Shown here: in pieces, positions 44,695-53,402 of the stretch | How positions within the stretch are numbered: position 1 is the first letter of the stretch | How the letters are laid out: each line of letters starts with the position of its first letter | Notes under the pieces: model-generated | Told to the model about the DNA's origin: nothing | Databases searched by the model: none | What the model saw: only the letters and a program-made list of their open reading frames with translations | Program-made: the position numbers and the translations under genes | NCBI GenBank assembly: GCA_003526375.1 | Contig: DPDG01000027.1 | Span: 124,001 to 188,000 of the forward strand | From: Lentisphaeria bacterium | GTDB lineage: Bacteria > Verrucomicrobiota > Lentisphaeria > Victivallales > UBA1829 | Reading direction: 5' to 3' | DNA length: 64,000 nt

Positions 44695-47019
44695 ATGGCT
44701 ATCATAGGTAAAGTTGAAAAAAAGAGTCTGAAAGTCAGAGTTCTTAATATTTCGATCCATGTGCTGCTCCTGCTTGGAGCGGTCACGATGGTTTATCCGC
44801 TTCTTCTGATGGTTTCGGGTTCCTTCAAGAGCGATGTGGACTTTTCAAAGTTCTCACTGCTTCCCGAATTCATTTACAACCATGAGCTTCTGTTCCAGAA
44901 ACATCTGGCTACGAAGTTCAATGCACAGAACATCCTGTTCTTCAATGCGTTCAGGGAACCCATCGGGTCCGTGAACAATGTGAAAAAGCCGGAAAATCCG
45001 TCACGTGTGAGATTTGACGATTATAAGGCGTTTCTCGGGGAAATGAAAGAGCGGAAACCGCACTACTGGCGCGGAATCGGCATGGCGAATGAAACAGGCG
45101 TTTATCCCATGGTGCTCAGAGAATACCGCGCATGGCTCGCCAAAAAGTATGGAAAAGGGGAGGAAGGCATCAAAAAACTGAACGAAGCCTGCGGAACCGA
45201 TTATACTTCGTGGGAAGCCGTGGCGCTTCCTGTGGAATTGTTCCATACGCGCAAGATTTCAACGGATTACAGCAAGGGCATTCTCAAAGAGATTCTTGAG
45301 TTCAAAAATACCCAGATCAGCGGTCTGCACACCTATTGGGTGGACCTTGACGGTTTTTTTGTGGAGAGCCTGCGGAAAAATGTGGCGCGCGAACTTCCCG
45401 AACTCAATAAAAAACTGGGAACACATTATAATTCGTGGCAGGACATTCCGCTTCCGCGGACTTATCCGAAAGGAAACGAGAAATTTGCGAAGCTTTGGGG
45501 AAAATACGTCCGCGAAGATGTGAATTATTCTTTTCTGCGCCTTGATCCATCCGCCGCGCCTCTCTGGACAAAGTTCCTGAAAGAGAAATACAAGGACATC
45601 AAAGAGGTCAACGCCTTGCATGAATACAATGCCAAGACATTTGACGAGGTGAAGCTTCCGCTTCAGGAGCCTGCCGGCGGGCAGATCAAAACCGACTGGA
45701 ACGAATTCGTTTCGCTGGTTCTTCCCCCGGAATATATGAGGCTTGAAACTCTTGCCGGCGAATACCGCGACTGGCTGAAAAAGAAATACGGCACGGTTGC
45801 GCGCCTGAATGATGTTTATGATATGGGATATAAGTCGATGGATGCCGTTCCGCTCCCGGAGGAGCATCCGCAGGAGAACATCGCGCTGGCGAAGGACTGG
45901 ACTGAATTCGTCAATACGATGGGTCCCGAGGAAATCGGCCTTGTCCGCACCGCGATTGCGGATTACAGAAATTTCATCGAGAACAAATACCGGAAAGCGG
46001 ATAAAACGGTGGATTATGACAAAATGTCCATTGATTACAAATCTGCGATCAGGAATAAACTTGAAATTCCGTTTTATTCCAGATATCCCGCTTCACCCGA
46101 TATTACCATGAGTGTAAAGGATCATTACCGGGAGTTTGTAACGAATCCGAAGAATGGAAATGCCCGCGTTGTCGCGGACGTCAAAAAAATGCAGCCGCTG
46201 TGGAGCAAGTTCCTGCAGAACAAGTATAAGAACATTGCCGCGCTCAATCATGCATGGGGAACGGTTTATACGAGCTGGGACAAGATCGCTCCGCCTTCGA
46301 AGGAATACGAGTGGTTCTCCGTTCTTGACCATAAATGGGATCTGGTGAAGGAATACCTGAAACGGAACTATGTCATGGTGGTGGATACGATCATCACCAA
46401 CGGCAATGCGGCGAAAAATACGGTCATTTACTGTGCGCTCGCAGTGCTTGCGGCGCTGATCGTGAATCCGCTGTGCGCCTATGCGCTGTCCCGCTACAAA
46501 ATGGCTCCGGCATATAAGATTCTGCTGTTCCTGATGCTTCCGATGGCGTTTCCGCCGATGGTGCTCGGCATTCCGCAGTTCCTTCTGATCAAGAACCTGA
46601 ATCTGCTGAATACTTTCTGGGCGCTGATCCTGCCGACGATGGCGAACGGCTATATGATCTTCCTGCTGAAAGGATTTTTCGACAGTCTGCCGAAAGAGCT
46701 GTTCGAATCTGCGGCGATCGACGGTGCAAGCGAGTGGACGGTCTTCTGGCATATTGCGATGGGGCTTTCCACGCCGATTCTTTCGGTGCTGGCGCTGAAT
46801 ACGTTCACCGTGGCATACGGCAACTTCATGATGGCGTTCCTGCTGTGCCAGGACAAATCCATGTGGACGATGATGGTGCATCTGTATCAGCTCCAGATCC
46901 GTTCCAGCCAGGCGGTAGGATTCGCCGCTCTGATCATTGCGGCGGTGCCGACTCTGCTGGTGTTCATCTTCTGCCAGAACATCATCATCAAAGGTATCGT
47001 TGTCCCGACGGAGAAGTGA
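44695..47019 (+). CDS. MalG-like ABC permease with ~500-residue periplasmic repeat insertion
   Basis: A 774-residue protein. TM1 (about 20-42) with the family's GSFKS ending is followed by a ~500-residue hydrophilic insertion, then the remaining MalG-type helices (from about 578) with the EAA loop KELFESAAIDGASEWTVFWH (about 666-685). Normal MalG-type permeases are near 280 residues. The insertion has at least five copies of a module, W-x2-F-L-x2-KY ... LN ... GT-x-Y-x-SW-x3-PLP, at about residues 163, 237, 303, 370 and 516, with a decayed one near 440. The same kind of module is seen in GH42-like enzymes. It lies in the first periplasmic loop, facing the binding domain of its partner. Confidence 0.85.
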   Translation: MAIIGKVEKKSLKVRVLNISIHVLLLLGAVTMVYPLLLMVSGSFKSDVDFSKFSLLPEFIYNHELLFQKHLATKFNAQNILFFNAFREPIGSVNNVKKPENPSRVRFDDYKAFLGEMKERKPHYWRGIGMANETGVYPMVLREYRAWLAKKYGKGEEGIKKLNEACGTDYTSWEAVALPVELFHTRKISTDYSKGILKEILEFKNTQISGLHTYWVDLDGFFVESLRKNVARELPELNKKLGTHYNSWQDIPLPRTYPKGNEKFAKLWGKYVREDVNYSFLRLDPSAAPLWTKFLKEKYKDIKEVNALHEYNAKTFDEVKLPLQEPAGGQIKTDWNEFVSLVLPPEYMRLETLAGEYRDWLKKKYGTVARLNDVYDMGYKSMDAVPLPEEHPQENIALAKDWTEFVNTMGPEEIGLVRTAIADYRNFIENKYRKADKTVDYDKMSIDYKSAIRNKLEIPFYSRYPASPDITMSVKDHYREFVTNPKNGNARVVADVKKMQPLWSKFLQNKYKNIAALNHAWGTVYTSWDKIAPPSKEYEWFSVLDHKWDLVKEYLKRNYVMVVDTIITNGNAAKNTVIYCALAVLAALIVNPLCAYALSRYKMAPAYKILLFLMLPMAFPPMVLGIPQFLLIKNLNLLNTFWALILPTMANGYMIFLLKGFFDSLPKELFESAAIDGASEWTVFWHIAMGLSTPILSVLALNTFTVAYGNFMMAFLLCQDKSMWTMMVHLYQLQIRSSQAVGFAALIIAAVPTLLVFIFCQNIIIKGIVVPTEK

Positions 47020-47038
47020 TTCCGCGGTGCTGTTCAAA

Positions 47039-47073
47039 GGACTGATGCAGGCTCATCGAATCTGCGTCAGTCC
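47039..47073 (+). terminator. Strong stem-loop after the ABC operon
   Basis: GGACTGATGCAG (47039-47050) and CTGCGTCAGTCC (47062-47073) form a 12-bp stem with a single T-G wobble and an 11-nt loop, 20 bp after the permease stop. There is no T run, so it may be a Rho-dependent or mRNA-stabilising end. Confidence 0.5.
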
Positions 47074-47149
47074 CCGTATATTCCGGCGGAATTCCGGCGT
47101 GGGGATGATTGTGCTTGTCGCGGAGAAACTGCTTTTTTTCTTTCGGAGC

Positions 47150-47178
47150 TTGACAAAGGGCATTCGCAATAGTATTGT
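47150..47178 (+). promoter_or_regulatory. Sigma70 promoter of the GspH-like pseudopilin gene
   Basis: TTGACA (47150-47155, perfect) and TATTGT (47173-47178) are 17 bp apart, 55 bp upstream of the start codon. Confidence 0.6.
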
Positions 47179-47232
47179 TCAGAAAATCTGAACAGTATTC
47201 GTTTGTTTTCGGATAACCGATGAGGGAAAGTT

Positions 47233-47970
47233 ATGAAAAAAATTCATCGTTACACCTTAGTGGAGCTCCTGGTCGTCGTGGCGATTGCCGCTGTCATTCT
47301 GGGAATTGCAACGCCCGCATTCACCGCCATGATGAAAGGCGGCGCCATGACATCCACCACCCGTGAACTTGCCGCCAAGATCAAAGCCGCGCGTTCTTAC
47401 GCCGTTACGAACAACTGTTACGTCGCGCTGGTGTTCCCGACGGGGACGAGTTTAGAAGATACGGGGAAAACAGATTTTTATTTCAGATGCTACCGTCCAT
47501 GTATCGTCTATAAAAATGAAGAGGACAAGTGGGTTTTTGATTCATGGATAGATGGAGAAAACTGGAAATTAATGAATAAGGGAATCGTGATTAATAAGGA
47601 AAATAAAGATTTCTGTTTTATTACCCTGGCATCAGGTTCTGAGTCAGAAGAAGATTTACCAACAGAATATGTTGTAAAAGACGTTCCTTTAGGAAAAATA
47701 AAATCAATTTCTACTTCTACTACAGATGAGAGTATCAAGGATGACATTGCTCGGGCAATTATTTTCAAACCGAATGGGCAGCTGGCGGGAATTGAACTGT
47801 CCAAGTCTCTCAGATTCCGGCTTATGGAAGGTGTTCCTGTCAGTAAAGATAACATTCAGGCTACGAATGTGTTTACCGAAGGTTCTGACAGATATACGAT
47901 GGTAAAGACTTTCATTATTAATCCGCTGACTTGCAAGATCGAATTCCGTGATGATTCTTTGAAGTTATAA
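47233..47970 (+). CDS. GspH-like pseudopilin
   Basis: A 245-residue protein whose N-terminus YTLVELLVVVAIAAVILGIATPAF is a prepilin-type helix with Glu at +5; the residue before Tyr is Arg, so the usual Gly is again missing. The helix is followed by a GspH/FimT-like region (ELAAKIKAARSYAVTNNCYVALVF) and a variable domain. Base composition changes at about 47450: the first 215 bases are GC-rich like the neighbours, the middle 300 clearly AT-rich, which suggests a mosaic gene. It has its own promoter and its end overlaps that of the convergent gene by 6 bp. The H-x9-DG motif is absent. Confidence 0.78.
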   Translation: MKKIHRYTLVELLVVVAIAAVILGIATPAFTAMMKGGAMTSTTRELAAKIKAARSYAVTNNCYVALVFPTGTSLEDTGKTDFYFRCYRPCIVYKNEEDKWVFDSWIDGENWKLMNKGIVINKENKDFCFITLASGSESEEDLPTEYVVKDVPLGKIKSISTSTTDESIKDDIARAIIFKPNGQLAGIELSKSLRFRLMEGVPVSKDNIQATNVFTEGSDRYTMVKTFIINPLTCKIEFRDDSLKL

Positions 47971-48939
47971 CGCATTCTCATGTGTCAGCATCAACTGATG
48001 AATCGGCTTGTCGATCAGCGGTGGAAACTGGCGGAAGAATTCCTTGTCTGCGTCGATTTTCAGCAATACGTGTTCTCCTCTGCATTCCAGTGTGACGGGC
48101 GTTTTTCCCGATTTCAGGTCATGGAGCGCAAAGGGATCATTCCGTTTCAGCATGATCTTCTTTTCTTTCATGAGTGTCTGTAATTGTGCCTGAACCATTC
48201 CACAGTAAAAAAAGACAATGGACTGATCTTCAATACGGCTGAACAGAAGATTTTCTCCCTCCGCCGTGTCTTCCCTGGCTATCAGCCTGAGACCGCCGAA
48301 GGGGGTTTCAGGAAAGGCGTCCAGAGATTTTTTCACATCCGGAATTGAACTGCGCTCAAGTCCGAACACCGCTTTCACCAGAGGTCTGTCTCCGGCAGTT
48401 GCGTCCGGGTGGTTGCGGAAAGAGACGCCGGCGGCAATCATTCCGCTGGAGGCGTTGACAAGACTTCTGCGCAAATGTTCTTCCCGTTTCAAGCCGGTCG
48501 AAAATCCGGGCAGAATCCGCAGGAGGTATTCCCGGAAAGAGCGATCGGCGGGAATGTTCAGAATGAAAAGCTCCTCCGCATTTTCAAAAGAGGAAACAGA
48601 ATGCAGGGCAGGAGGAGCCGCCAGATATTTTCTGAGGTTGCTGTCGCGTGAGAGCCGTCCGCTCAATTCCAGCATGATCCGGTTTTGTGAAGGCATACGG
48701 ACCGTCAGGCTCAACCGCTGGAAAGACTCGATGAAATCATCCATTGCCGCCGGAATTTTTTTTGCCTTTTCCGAAGCCAGGGACTTTAAATTGAACTGTT
48801 GTTTCAGAAGCCGGGGATCCGCCTCGATTTTCAATACGGCGGCAGAGGTTTCGGCAGGGAGAAACAGCGAAGGATGAATTCCCGGAAGATTCAGTGTTTT
48901 GATGAGAAGGTGATCTTTCTGAAAGGGTTCCGCCTCCAT
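47965..48939 (-). CDS. C-terminal part of a probably frameshifted unknown protein
   Basis: A 324-residue protein from the first ATG, without a ribosome-binding site before it. The frame is open upstream to 49032, and the extra residues (AVCFVAYARPNVRLSEKSD) read like normal protein. This overlaps the end of the preceding gene (48957-49319) in another frame. I interpret the two as one secreted protein of about 450 residues split by a frameshift. Content is mixed alpha/beta without a recognised family. Confidence 0.55.
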   Translation of the reverse strand: MEAEPFQKDHLLIKTLNLPGIHPSLFLPAETSAAVLKIEADPRLLKQQFNLKSLASEKAKKIPAAMDDFIESFQRLSLTVRMPSQNRIMLELSGRLSRDSNLRKYLAAPPALHSVSSFENAEELFILNIPADRSFREYLLRILPGFSTGLKREEHLRRSLVNASSGMIAAGVSFRNHPDATAGDRPLVKAVFGLERSSIPDVKKSLDAFPETPFGGLRLIAREDTAEGENLLFSRIEDQSIVFFYCGMVQAQLQTLMKEKKIMLKRNDPFALHDLKSGKTPVTLECRGEHVLLKIDADKEFFRQFPPLIDKPIHQLMLTHENAL

Positions 48940-48956
48940 TTTCAGGGAACCGATTT

Positions 48957-49319
48957 TCAGATCTGATTTTTCAGAAAGCCGGACATTGGGGCGCGCGTAT
49001 GCAACGAAACAGACGGCGGTGCAGTCCGGCTTTCATAAAAAAGAATGGAAAATGGTTTTGTGACGTCCATCAGCAGCGCGGGAGGAGTCATGCTGAAAAT
49101 CACGGTGAGCATGGCCACTGAATCCGCGAAACCCGGTGCGACGGCATTACCGATGCCGGATAGATTTTCCGCCACGGCAGGGAGAGAGGCTACATCGAGA
49201 CGGACCATTTCACGGGGCTGTTCCGCCGCCGGCAATGTGCAGGAAAATGCGGCAGACAGTCCCGCGCACAGAATGCTGCGGACAGGGCGGAACAGTTCTG
49301 CCGGAGACCGGAATGCCAT
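48957..49319 (-). CDS. N-terminal part of the same probably frameshifted protein
   Basis: A 120-residue product starting with a signal-peptide-like segment (SILCAGLSAAFSCTLPAAEQ). The start is coupled to the SGNH hydrolase stop as TAATG. It ends shortly after the point where the next frame opens, so the last ~25 residues are probably out of frame. A single-base error or real mutation between 48957 and 49032 would join it to 47965-48939. Confidence 0.55.
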   Translation of the reverse strand: MAFRSPAELFRPVRSILCAGLSAAFSCTLPAAEQPREMVRLDVASLPAVAENLSGIGNAVAPGFADSVAMLTVIFSMTPPALLMDVTKPFSILFYESRTAPPSVSLHTRAPMSGFLKNQI

Positions 49320-50470
49320 TATTTTGCCTTGTTCAACTGGTATTTCAGCCAGCAGTAAAAAGTGTCGCCGATCTGGCGGTATCCTGCGGAAGCGGGATGG
49401 ACGCCGTTGCTCTGGCGCGTAATCTTTGAGGCATTTCCAGTATTGACCGGTTCGGAAACCACCGGGAAGTTGTTTTCGCAGTCCAGATTGACATTTGTCG
49501 GAATGATGGAAATGTTCTTATCCGGGTGGTTGGTGAACTTTTTCAAGTATGCTTCGTTCAGGCGGTGCTGATTCTTCCGGTACTGCCAGCGGGTCTGTCC
49601 GCAGCTGTAGTTGGAACCGAACGCATCCTGGGAACGGGCGGATGGCGTCACCAGCCCGATTCCGATTTTTGCATTGGGCGCGACTCTGCGGAATTCGGCA
49701 AGGAGAGTATCGGCTGATTGGAGAATGTCCTTGATTTTCTGATCCACATTTTCGTCTTTTGCCCCGAAAATGTCATTTACTCCAAGCTGAACCGTGATGA
49801 AATCGGGAGCTTTGCCGTCGTTGTACTGATCAAGGTATGCCTGAAAATCAAGCTTGCCCTTACCGTCCTTGACCACAAGGAAACGGCTCGGCACATCCCA
49901 GGGTTTCGGATCCTTCTTTGCATAAGGCGCTGTTTTTGTGATGAAGGTTTTCCATGCCCAGCCGCCCCATCCTTCATGCGCGACGCCGTTTTTCTGCGGT
50001 TTTCTGTTGGGTCCGTTGGAGCCGATCATTTTCAGTCTCGGATTTTTTTCGCCCTGCGTCAGCTCAAACAGGCGTGTGGGGTAGACCGTTGCATTGGTAA
50101 GGCTGTCCCCGACGACGAGAATCGAGATTCTTTTGCCTCTGCCCGCATTGGCGGGTGAAACGATCAGTTTTGTTTTTCCTTCGGCAAGGGTGCCGTTTCC
50201 GTCCATGACTTTCACATTCCAGTCATATTCCCCCACGTCTTTGTCCGTGGGAACGAAACGCCACCGTTTCTGGTCGTTGCGTCCCTTCCGGCAGTCGACA
50301 TCGAACACATAAAAATCGGAATTCGGTGTCAATACGATGTTATCGAAGTAAACATTGGTTTCGATTCCGGGAACCGCGTAAATCTTTTCCGGAAGCTGAA
50401 GTTTCAGGGAGTCCGCGCAGAGAGCCAGAGCGGAAAAAAGAAATGTTACTGCCAGAAGAATTCTGTTCAT
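49319..50470 (-). CDS. Secreted SGNH/GDSL hydrolase
   Basis: A 383-residue protein with a signal peptide (to about residue 19). An N-terminal beta-sandwich domain (to about 130) is followed by an SGNH esterase domain: block I VVGDSLTNA (nucleophile Ser), block II GSNG, block III GVNDI, and block V GVHPASAGY with the catalytic His. Such enzymes remove acetyl or other acyl groups from carbohydrates. It is followed by the frameshifted gene with coupled start and stop. A carbohydrate-esterase role is inferred from the glycan-oriented surroundings. Confidence 0.85.
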   Translation of the reverse strand: MNRILLAVTFLFSALALCADSLKLQLPEKIYAVPGIETNVYFDNIVLTPNSDFYVFDVDCRKGRNDQKRWRFVPTDKDVGEYDWNVKVMDGNGTLAEGKTKLIVSPANAGRGKRISILVVGDSLTNATVYPTRLFELTQGEKNPRLKMIGSNGPNRKPQKNGVAHEGWGGWAWKTFITKTAPYAKKDPKPWDVPSRFLVVKDGKGKLDFQAYLDQYNDGKAPDFITVQLGVNDIFGAKDENVDQKIKDILQSADTLLAEFRRVAPNAKIGIGLVTPSARSQDAFGSNYSCGQTRWQYRKNQHRLNEAYLKKFTNHPDKNISIIPTNVNLDCENNFPVVSEPVNTGNASKITRQSNGVHPASAGYRQIGDTFYCWLKYQLNKAK

Positions 50471-50496
50471 GAGACTGTTTCCTCCATAGGTGGAAA

Positions 50497-50781
50497 TTAT
50501 TTGTTTTTTGACTTTTTGAAAACTTTCTTTTCATCGAAATTGTAATGCGCCCCGAGCGAAATCAGAGTCTTTGTATGCGTGATTCCTTTCATCTGATGGC
50601 ACATCTTGTCTGCCAGAATCAGCGAGAGTTCCTGATTGTCTCCGACTCTTGCGATCACAGCCAGATCATATTCGCCGGCGATGGAATGGACCTCCATAAT
50701 CCCCTCGATTTTCAGGAGCTCCTCTATGACTTCCATAATCAGGTCACGCTTTACTTTGACAAGAATAATTGCAGTAACCAT
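50497..50781 (-). CDS. Stand-alone Lrp/AsnC ligand-binding (RAM) domain protein
   Basis: The start at 50781 has GGGAGG 6 bases upstream; the longer version from 50817 lacks one. The 94-residue product is only the RAM domain (TAIILVKVKRDLIMEVIEEL, then SIAGEYDLAVIARVGDN), without a helix-turn-helix. Such proteins bind amino acids and may modulate Lrp-type regulators. It ends in a Lys-rich tail. It is 26 bp upstream of the SGNH hydrolase on the same strand. Confidence 0.8.
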   Translation of the reverse strand: MVTAIILVKVKRDLIMEVIEELLKIEGIMEVHSIAGEYDLAVIARVGDNQELSLILADKMCHQMKGITHTKTLISLGAHYNFDEKKVFKKSKNK

Positions 50782-50913
50782 ATTCTGCCTCCCTTGTTGA
50801 AAAAATACCTTTACCACAAGATAACGGTTTTTGCCCTGTTTTCAAGCGTGAATTCATGTTTTTTCCTGAACTGCTCTGTTTCCGGTATCTTTTCCTGCCG
50901 GAGACCTGCAATA

Positions 50914-50941
50914 TTGCCTTGTTTTCTTATTTGGATAATAT
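50914..50941 (+). promoter_or_regulatory. Possible promoter of the purine permease gene
   Basis: TTGCCT (50914-50919) and TAATAT (50936-50941) are 16 bp apart. The leader after it is AT-rich and shows no purine-riboswitch pattern. Confidence 0.4.
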
Positions 50942-51016
50942 TGCCGCAGTCTATTTGATAAAGCATTGCAAATGCGCTAAATTACACTTCAATTACAGAG
51001 CAACAGGATGAATGTT

Positions 51017-52387
51017 ATGAATTTTCTTAAAAAAACAGAACAATATTTTGAGTTCCGGGAACGAAACACCGGATGGAATTTTGAGCTGATCGGCGGGGTG
51101 ACGACTTTTCTGACGATGAGCTATATCATTTTTCTGCAACCTGTGATGCTGTCAGGAGCGCTTTTCGAACAGCCGACAGGGATGGACCAGATGGCTCTTT
51201 TTACTTCGGTCTGCCTTGCCTCGGCGCTCGGGTCGTTTTTTATGGGGCTGATTGCGAAATATCCGGTGGCGCTGGCTCCGGGAATGGGCGCGAATGTGCT
51301 TTTTGTGCTGACTCTGCTTCCCATTTGCGCGAAGCAGTTGAAACTTCCTTTGAATGATCCGCAGGTATGGCGGCTCGGGCTTGCCGTGATCTTCTGTTCC
51401 GGGTTGATTTTCTTTGTGATTTCTTTTATGAATATCCGCAATATGATGGCGAAAGCGATCAGCATGAACCTGAAATATGCGATTACCGGCGGCATCGGTT
51501 TATTCATCGCATTGATCGGGCTCGAAAAGGGAGGGATCATCGTAATAAGGGATTCCTCTCATCTGGGGCTGAGCCAGAACCTCTGCAGTGTGGATTCACT
51601 GGTCTTTTTTGTCGGTCTGTTCGCCATTACCGTATATCATATCCTGCGTATGAAAGGGGCGATCCTGCTGGGAATCTGCACCAGCCTTCTGGTGGCGCTG
51701 GTTTTCGGCAAGTTGCAGTTTACCGGAGTATGTTCACTTCCGCCGTCCCCGGCGCCGGTTTTCATGCAGTTCGACCTGGCTGCTTTATGGAAACACTTCT
51801 CCGCACTTCTGCCGCTCATTATTATTTTCACGATGATCGATATTTTCGATACGCTCGGGACCTTGATCGGAACTGCCGCGCAGGGTGGTTTTCTCACGAA
51901 GGAAGGTGAACTGCCGGATGCGAACAAGGCATTCGGCGCGGATGCCGCCGCGACTTTGACCGGAGCGCTGCTGGGGCAGAGCACTGTGACATCCTATATT
52001 GAAAGTGCGGCGGGAATCGAAGCCGGCGCGAAGACCGGCGTTTCCGCCATTACTGCGGGTTTCTGTTTCATCATCGCCATGTTTTTCGGACCGCTGATTT
52101 CCGCCATATCCGGTTATCCGCAGGTTCTGGCTCCGGCGTTGGTAATTGTCGGGCTCATGATGATGCGCAGTATCAAGCTGATTGACTGGGAGGATTACAG
52201 CGAAGCGGTTCCTTCCTTTATCATTTTCACGGGAATTGCCTTCTGTTACAGTATCGCAGACGGTATGGCAATGGGGCTGATTGCTTATCCTCTGATCAAG
52301 CTTTTCACCGGCAGATGGCGTGAAGCGAGCATGTTTTCCTATTTCATGGCGGTTCTTCTTCTCGGCTACCTGCTGTTCATCCGTTAG
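51017..52387 (+). CDS. NCS2-family purine permease (AzgA-like)
   Basis: A 456-residue membrane transporter from ATG 51017 (ACAGGA 8 bases upstream; 51008 is an alternative). It has twelve or more hydrophobic segments and the family signatures GGVTTFLTMSYIIFLQP and ALAPGMGANVLFV. DIFDTLGTLIGTA and GQSTVTSYIESAAGIEAGAKTG, given here in part, match the AzgA/PbuG proton-linked uptake group for adenine, guanine and hypoxanthine. The end overlaps the convergent AraC gene by 11 bp. Confidence 0.9.
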   Translation: MNFLKKTEQYFEFRERNTGWNFELIGGVTTFLTMSYIIFLQPVMLSGALFEQPTGMDQMALFTSVCLASALGSFFMGLIAKYPVALAPGMGANVLFVLTLLPICAKQLKLPLNDPQVWRLGLAVIFCSGLIFFVISFMNIRNMMAKAISMNLKYAITGGIGLFIALIGLEKGGIIVIRDSSHLGLSQNLCSVDSLVFFVGLFAITVYHILRMKGAILLGICTSLLVALVFGKLQFTGVCSLPPSPAPVFMQFDLAALWKHFSALLPLIIIFTMIDIFDTLGTLIGTAAQGGFLTKEGELPDANKAFGADAAATLTGALLGQSTVTSYIESAAGIEAGAKTGVSAITAGFCFIIAMFFGPLISAISGYPQVLAPALVIVGLMMMRSIKLIDWEDYSEAVPSFIIFTGIAFCYSIADGMAMGLIAYPLIKLFTGRWREASMFSYFMAVLLLGYLLFIR

Positions 52388-53321
52388 TCTCTTGCAGGAA
52401 TGGTGCTGATTTTCCTGCCGGTATTCGGCATCTGTTTTCTCTATCTTCCGATTCTGTGAAACTGCCGCCGGTAGCGTGCGGGGGGATTCCCATGACCTGT
52501 GAAAAACGGCGGATGAAATGATAGGTGTCAAGATATCCCAGCGATGATGCGATATCTGCAATGGAGCGGTCCGTTGAAGTTAATATTTCAGCTGCGCGGG
52601 TGATCCGCAGGTTGTCGATGTAGTGTTTCGGGGAGGCGCCTGTCTGTTCCTGAAACAGGCGGCGCAGATAGTTTTCACTGATGTTGCAGAATGCCGCCAT
52701 ATCGGAGACGGTCCACCATCTGCTCATATCGCGCCGTATTTCGCGCAGCAGTGAGTCGAATTGTATGCTCCGCGTTGAGATGCGGCTGTTCCGGTTCCGG
52801 GTTGAATTATGAATTTCGAACAGCAGGGAGCAGAGCATGTTGTTTGCCTCAAGAAACGCGGGCATTGTGGCTTCCCGCAGCTTGTTGATGATCGGGAGCA
52901 GGCGCCGTTCGGTTCCGAGATCATAGAGCCCGTGTGAGATGACGCCGTTTCTCATCATAATTTCAGCGGTGTTTCCCATGAACGCGATGGAATCTTCTGT
53001 GAAATACTCTTCGAAACTGCCGTATTTGATCATTTTTCCTGGCACGGCAACCATCAGAGCGCCTTGCGGGGTTTTCTGAATCTGCGATGACGATGTGCAG
53101 TAAAAGCCTTTATGATTCAGCATCTGGGTGATGACGAAAAAAGGAAACGCATGTGTTTCCAGATTTTCCCGTGAAAACAGGCAACTGCACCGGACTGCCT
53201 CATAGTAGGAGCAGATCCAGAGCCCGGAGCGGAGCATCTGGTCTTTCAATGCCGCCGGCACCGGAGAAGTGTTGATTTCGCCTGTTCGTTTTTTGCAATC
53301 CATCTGTGTTGATTTCTCCAT
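52377..53321 (-). CDS. AraC-family transcriptional regulator
   Basis: A 314-residue regulator with a cupin-like N-terminal sensor (SGLWICSYYEAVRCSCLF) and a C-terminal double helix-turn-helix (WTVSDMAAFCNISENYLRRL, then SIADIASSLGYLDTYHFIRR). AraC members of this length usually sense a small sugar and activate adjacent genes. It is divergent from the GH20 gene with 81 bp between start codons that contain an inverted repeat, so GH20 is the probable target. Its 3' end overlaps the purine permease. Confidence 0.9.
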   Translation of the reverse strand: MEKSTQMDCKKRTGEINTSPVPAALKDQMLRSGLWICSYYEAVRCSCLFSRENLETHAFPFFVITQMLNHKGFYCTSSSQIQKTPQGALMVAVPGKMIKYGSFEEYFTEDSIAFMGNTAEIMMRNGVISHGLYDLGTERRLLPIINKLREATMPAFLEANNMLCSLLFEIHNSTRNRNSRISTRSIQFDSLLREIRRDMSRWWTVSDMAAFCNISENYLRRLFQEQTGASPKHYIDNLRITRAAEILTSTDRSIADIASSLGYLDTYHFIRRFSQVMGIPPHATGGSFTESEDRENRCRIPAGKSAPFLQETNG

Positions 53322-53337
53322 TTTTTTCTGATTTCAC

Positions 53338-53363
53338 ATCGTTATATTATACCGGAGAACGAT
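53338..53363. promoter_or_regulatory. Inverted repeat in the AraC/GH20 divergent promoter region
   Basis: ATCGTT (53338-53343) and AACGAT (53358-53363) flank a TATTATA core that can serve as the -10 box (TATAAT on the minus strand at 53351-53346). Placement suits a regulator site controlling both directions. Confidence 0.4.
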
Positions 53364-53402
53364 AAAAACAATACCTTGAAAAATAAAAAAAGGATTTTTC
53401 TC

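Noticed and set aside
50818..51016. Purine riboswitch upstream of the purine permease
   Set aside because: The conserved loop and junction bases of the purine aptamer are not present; only a promoter-like pair is seen.
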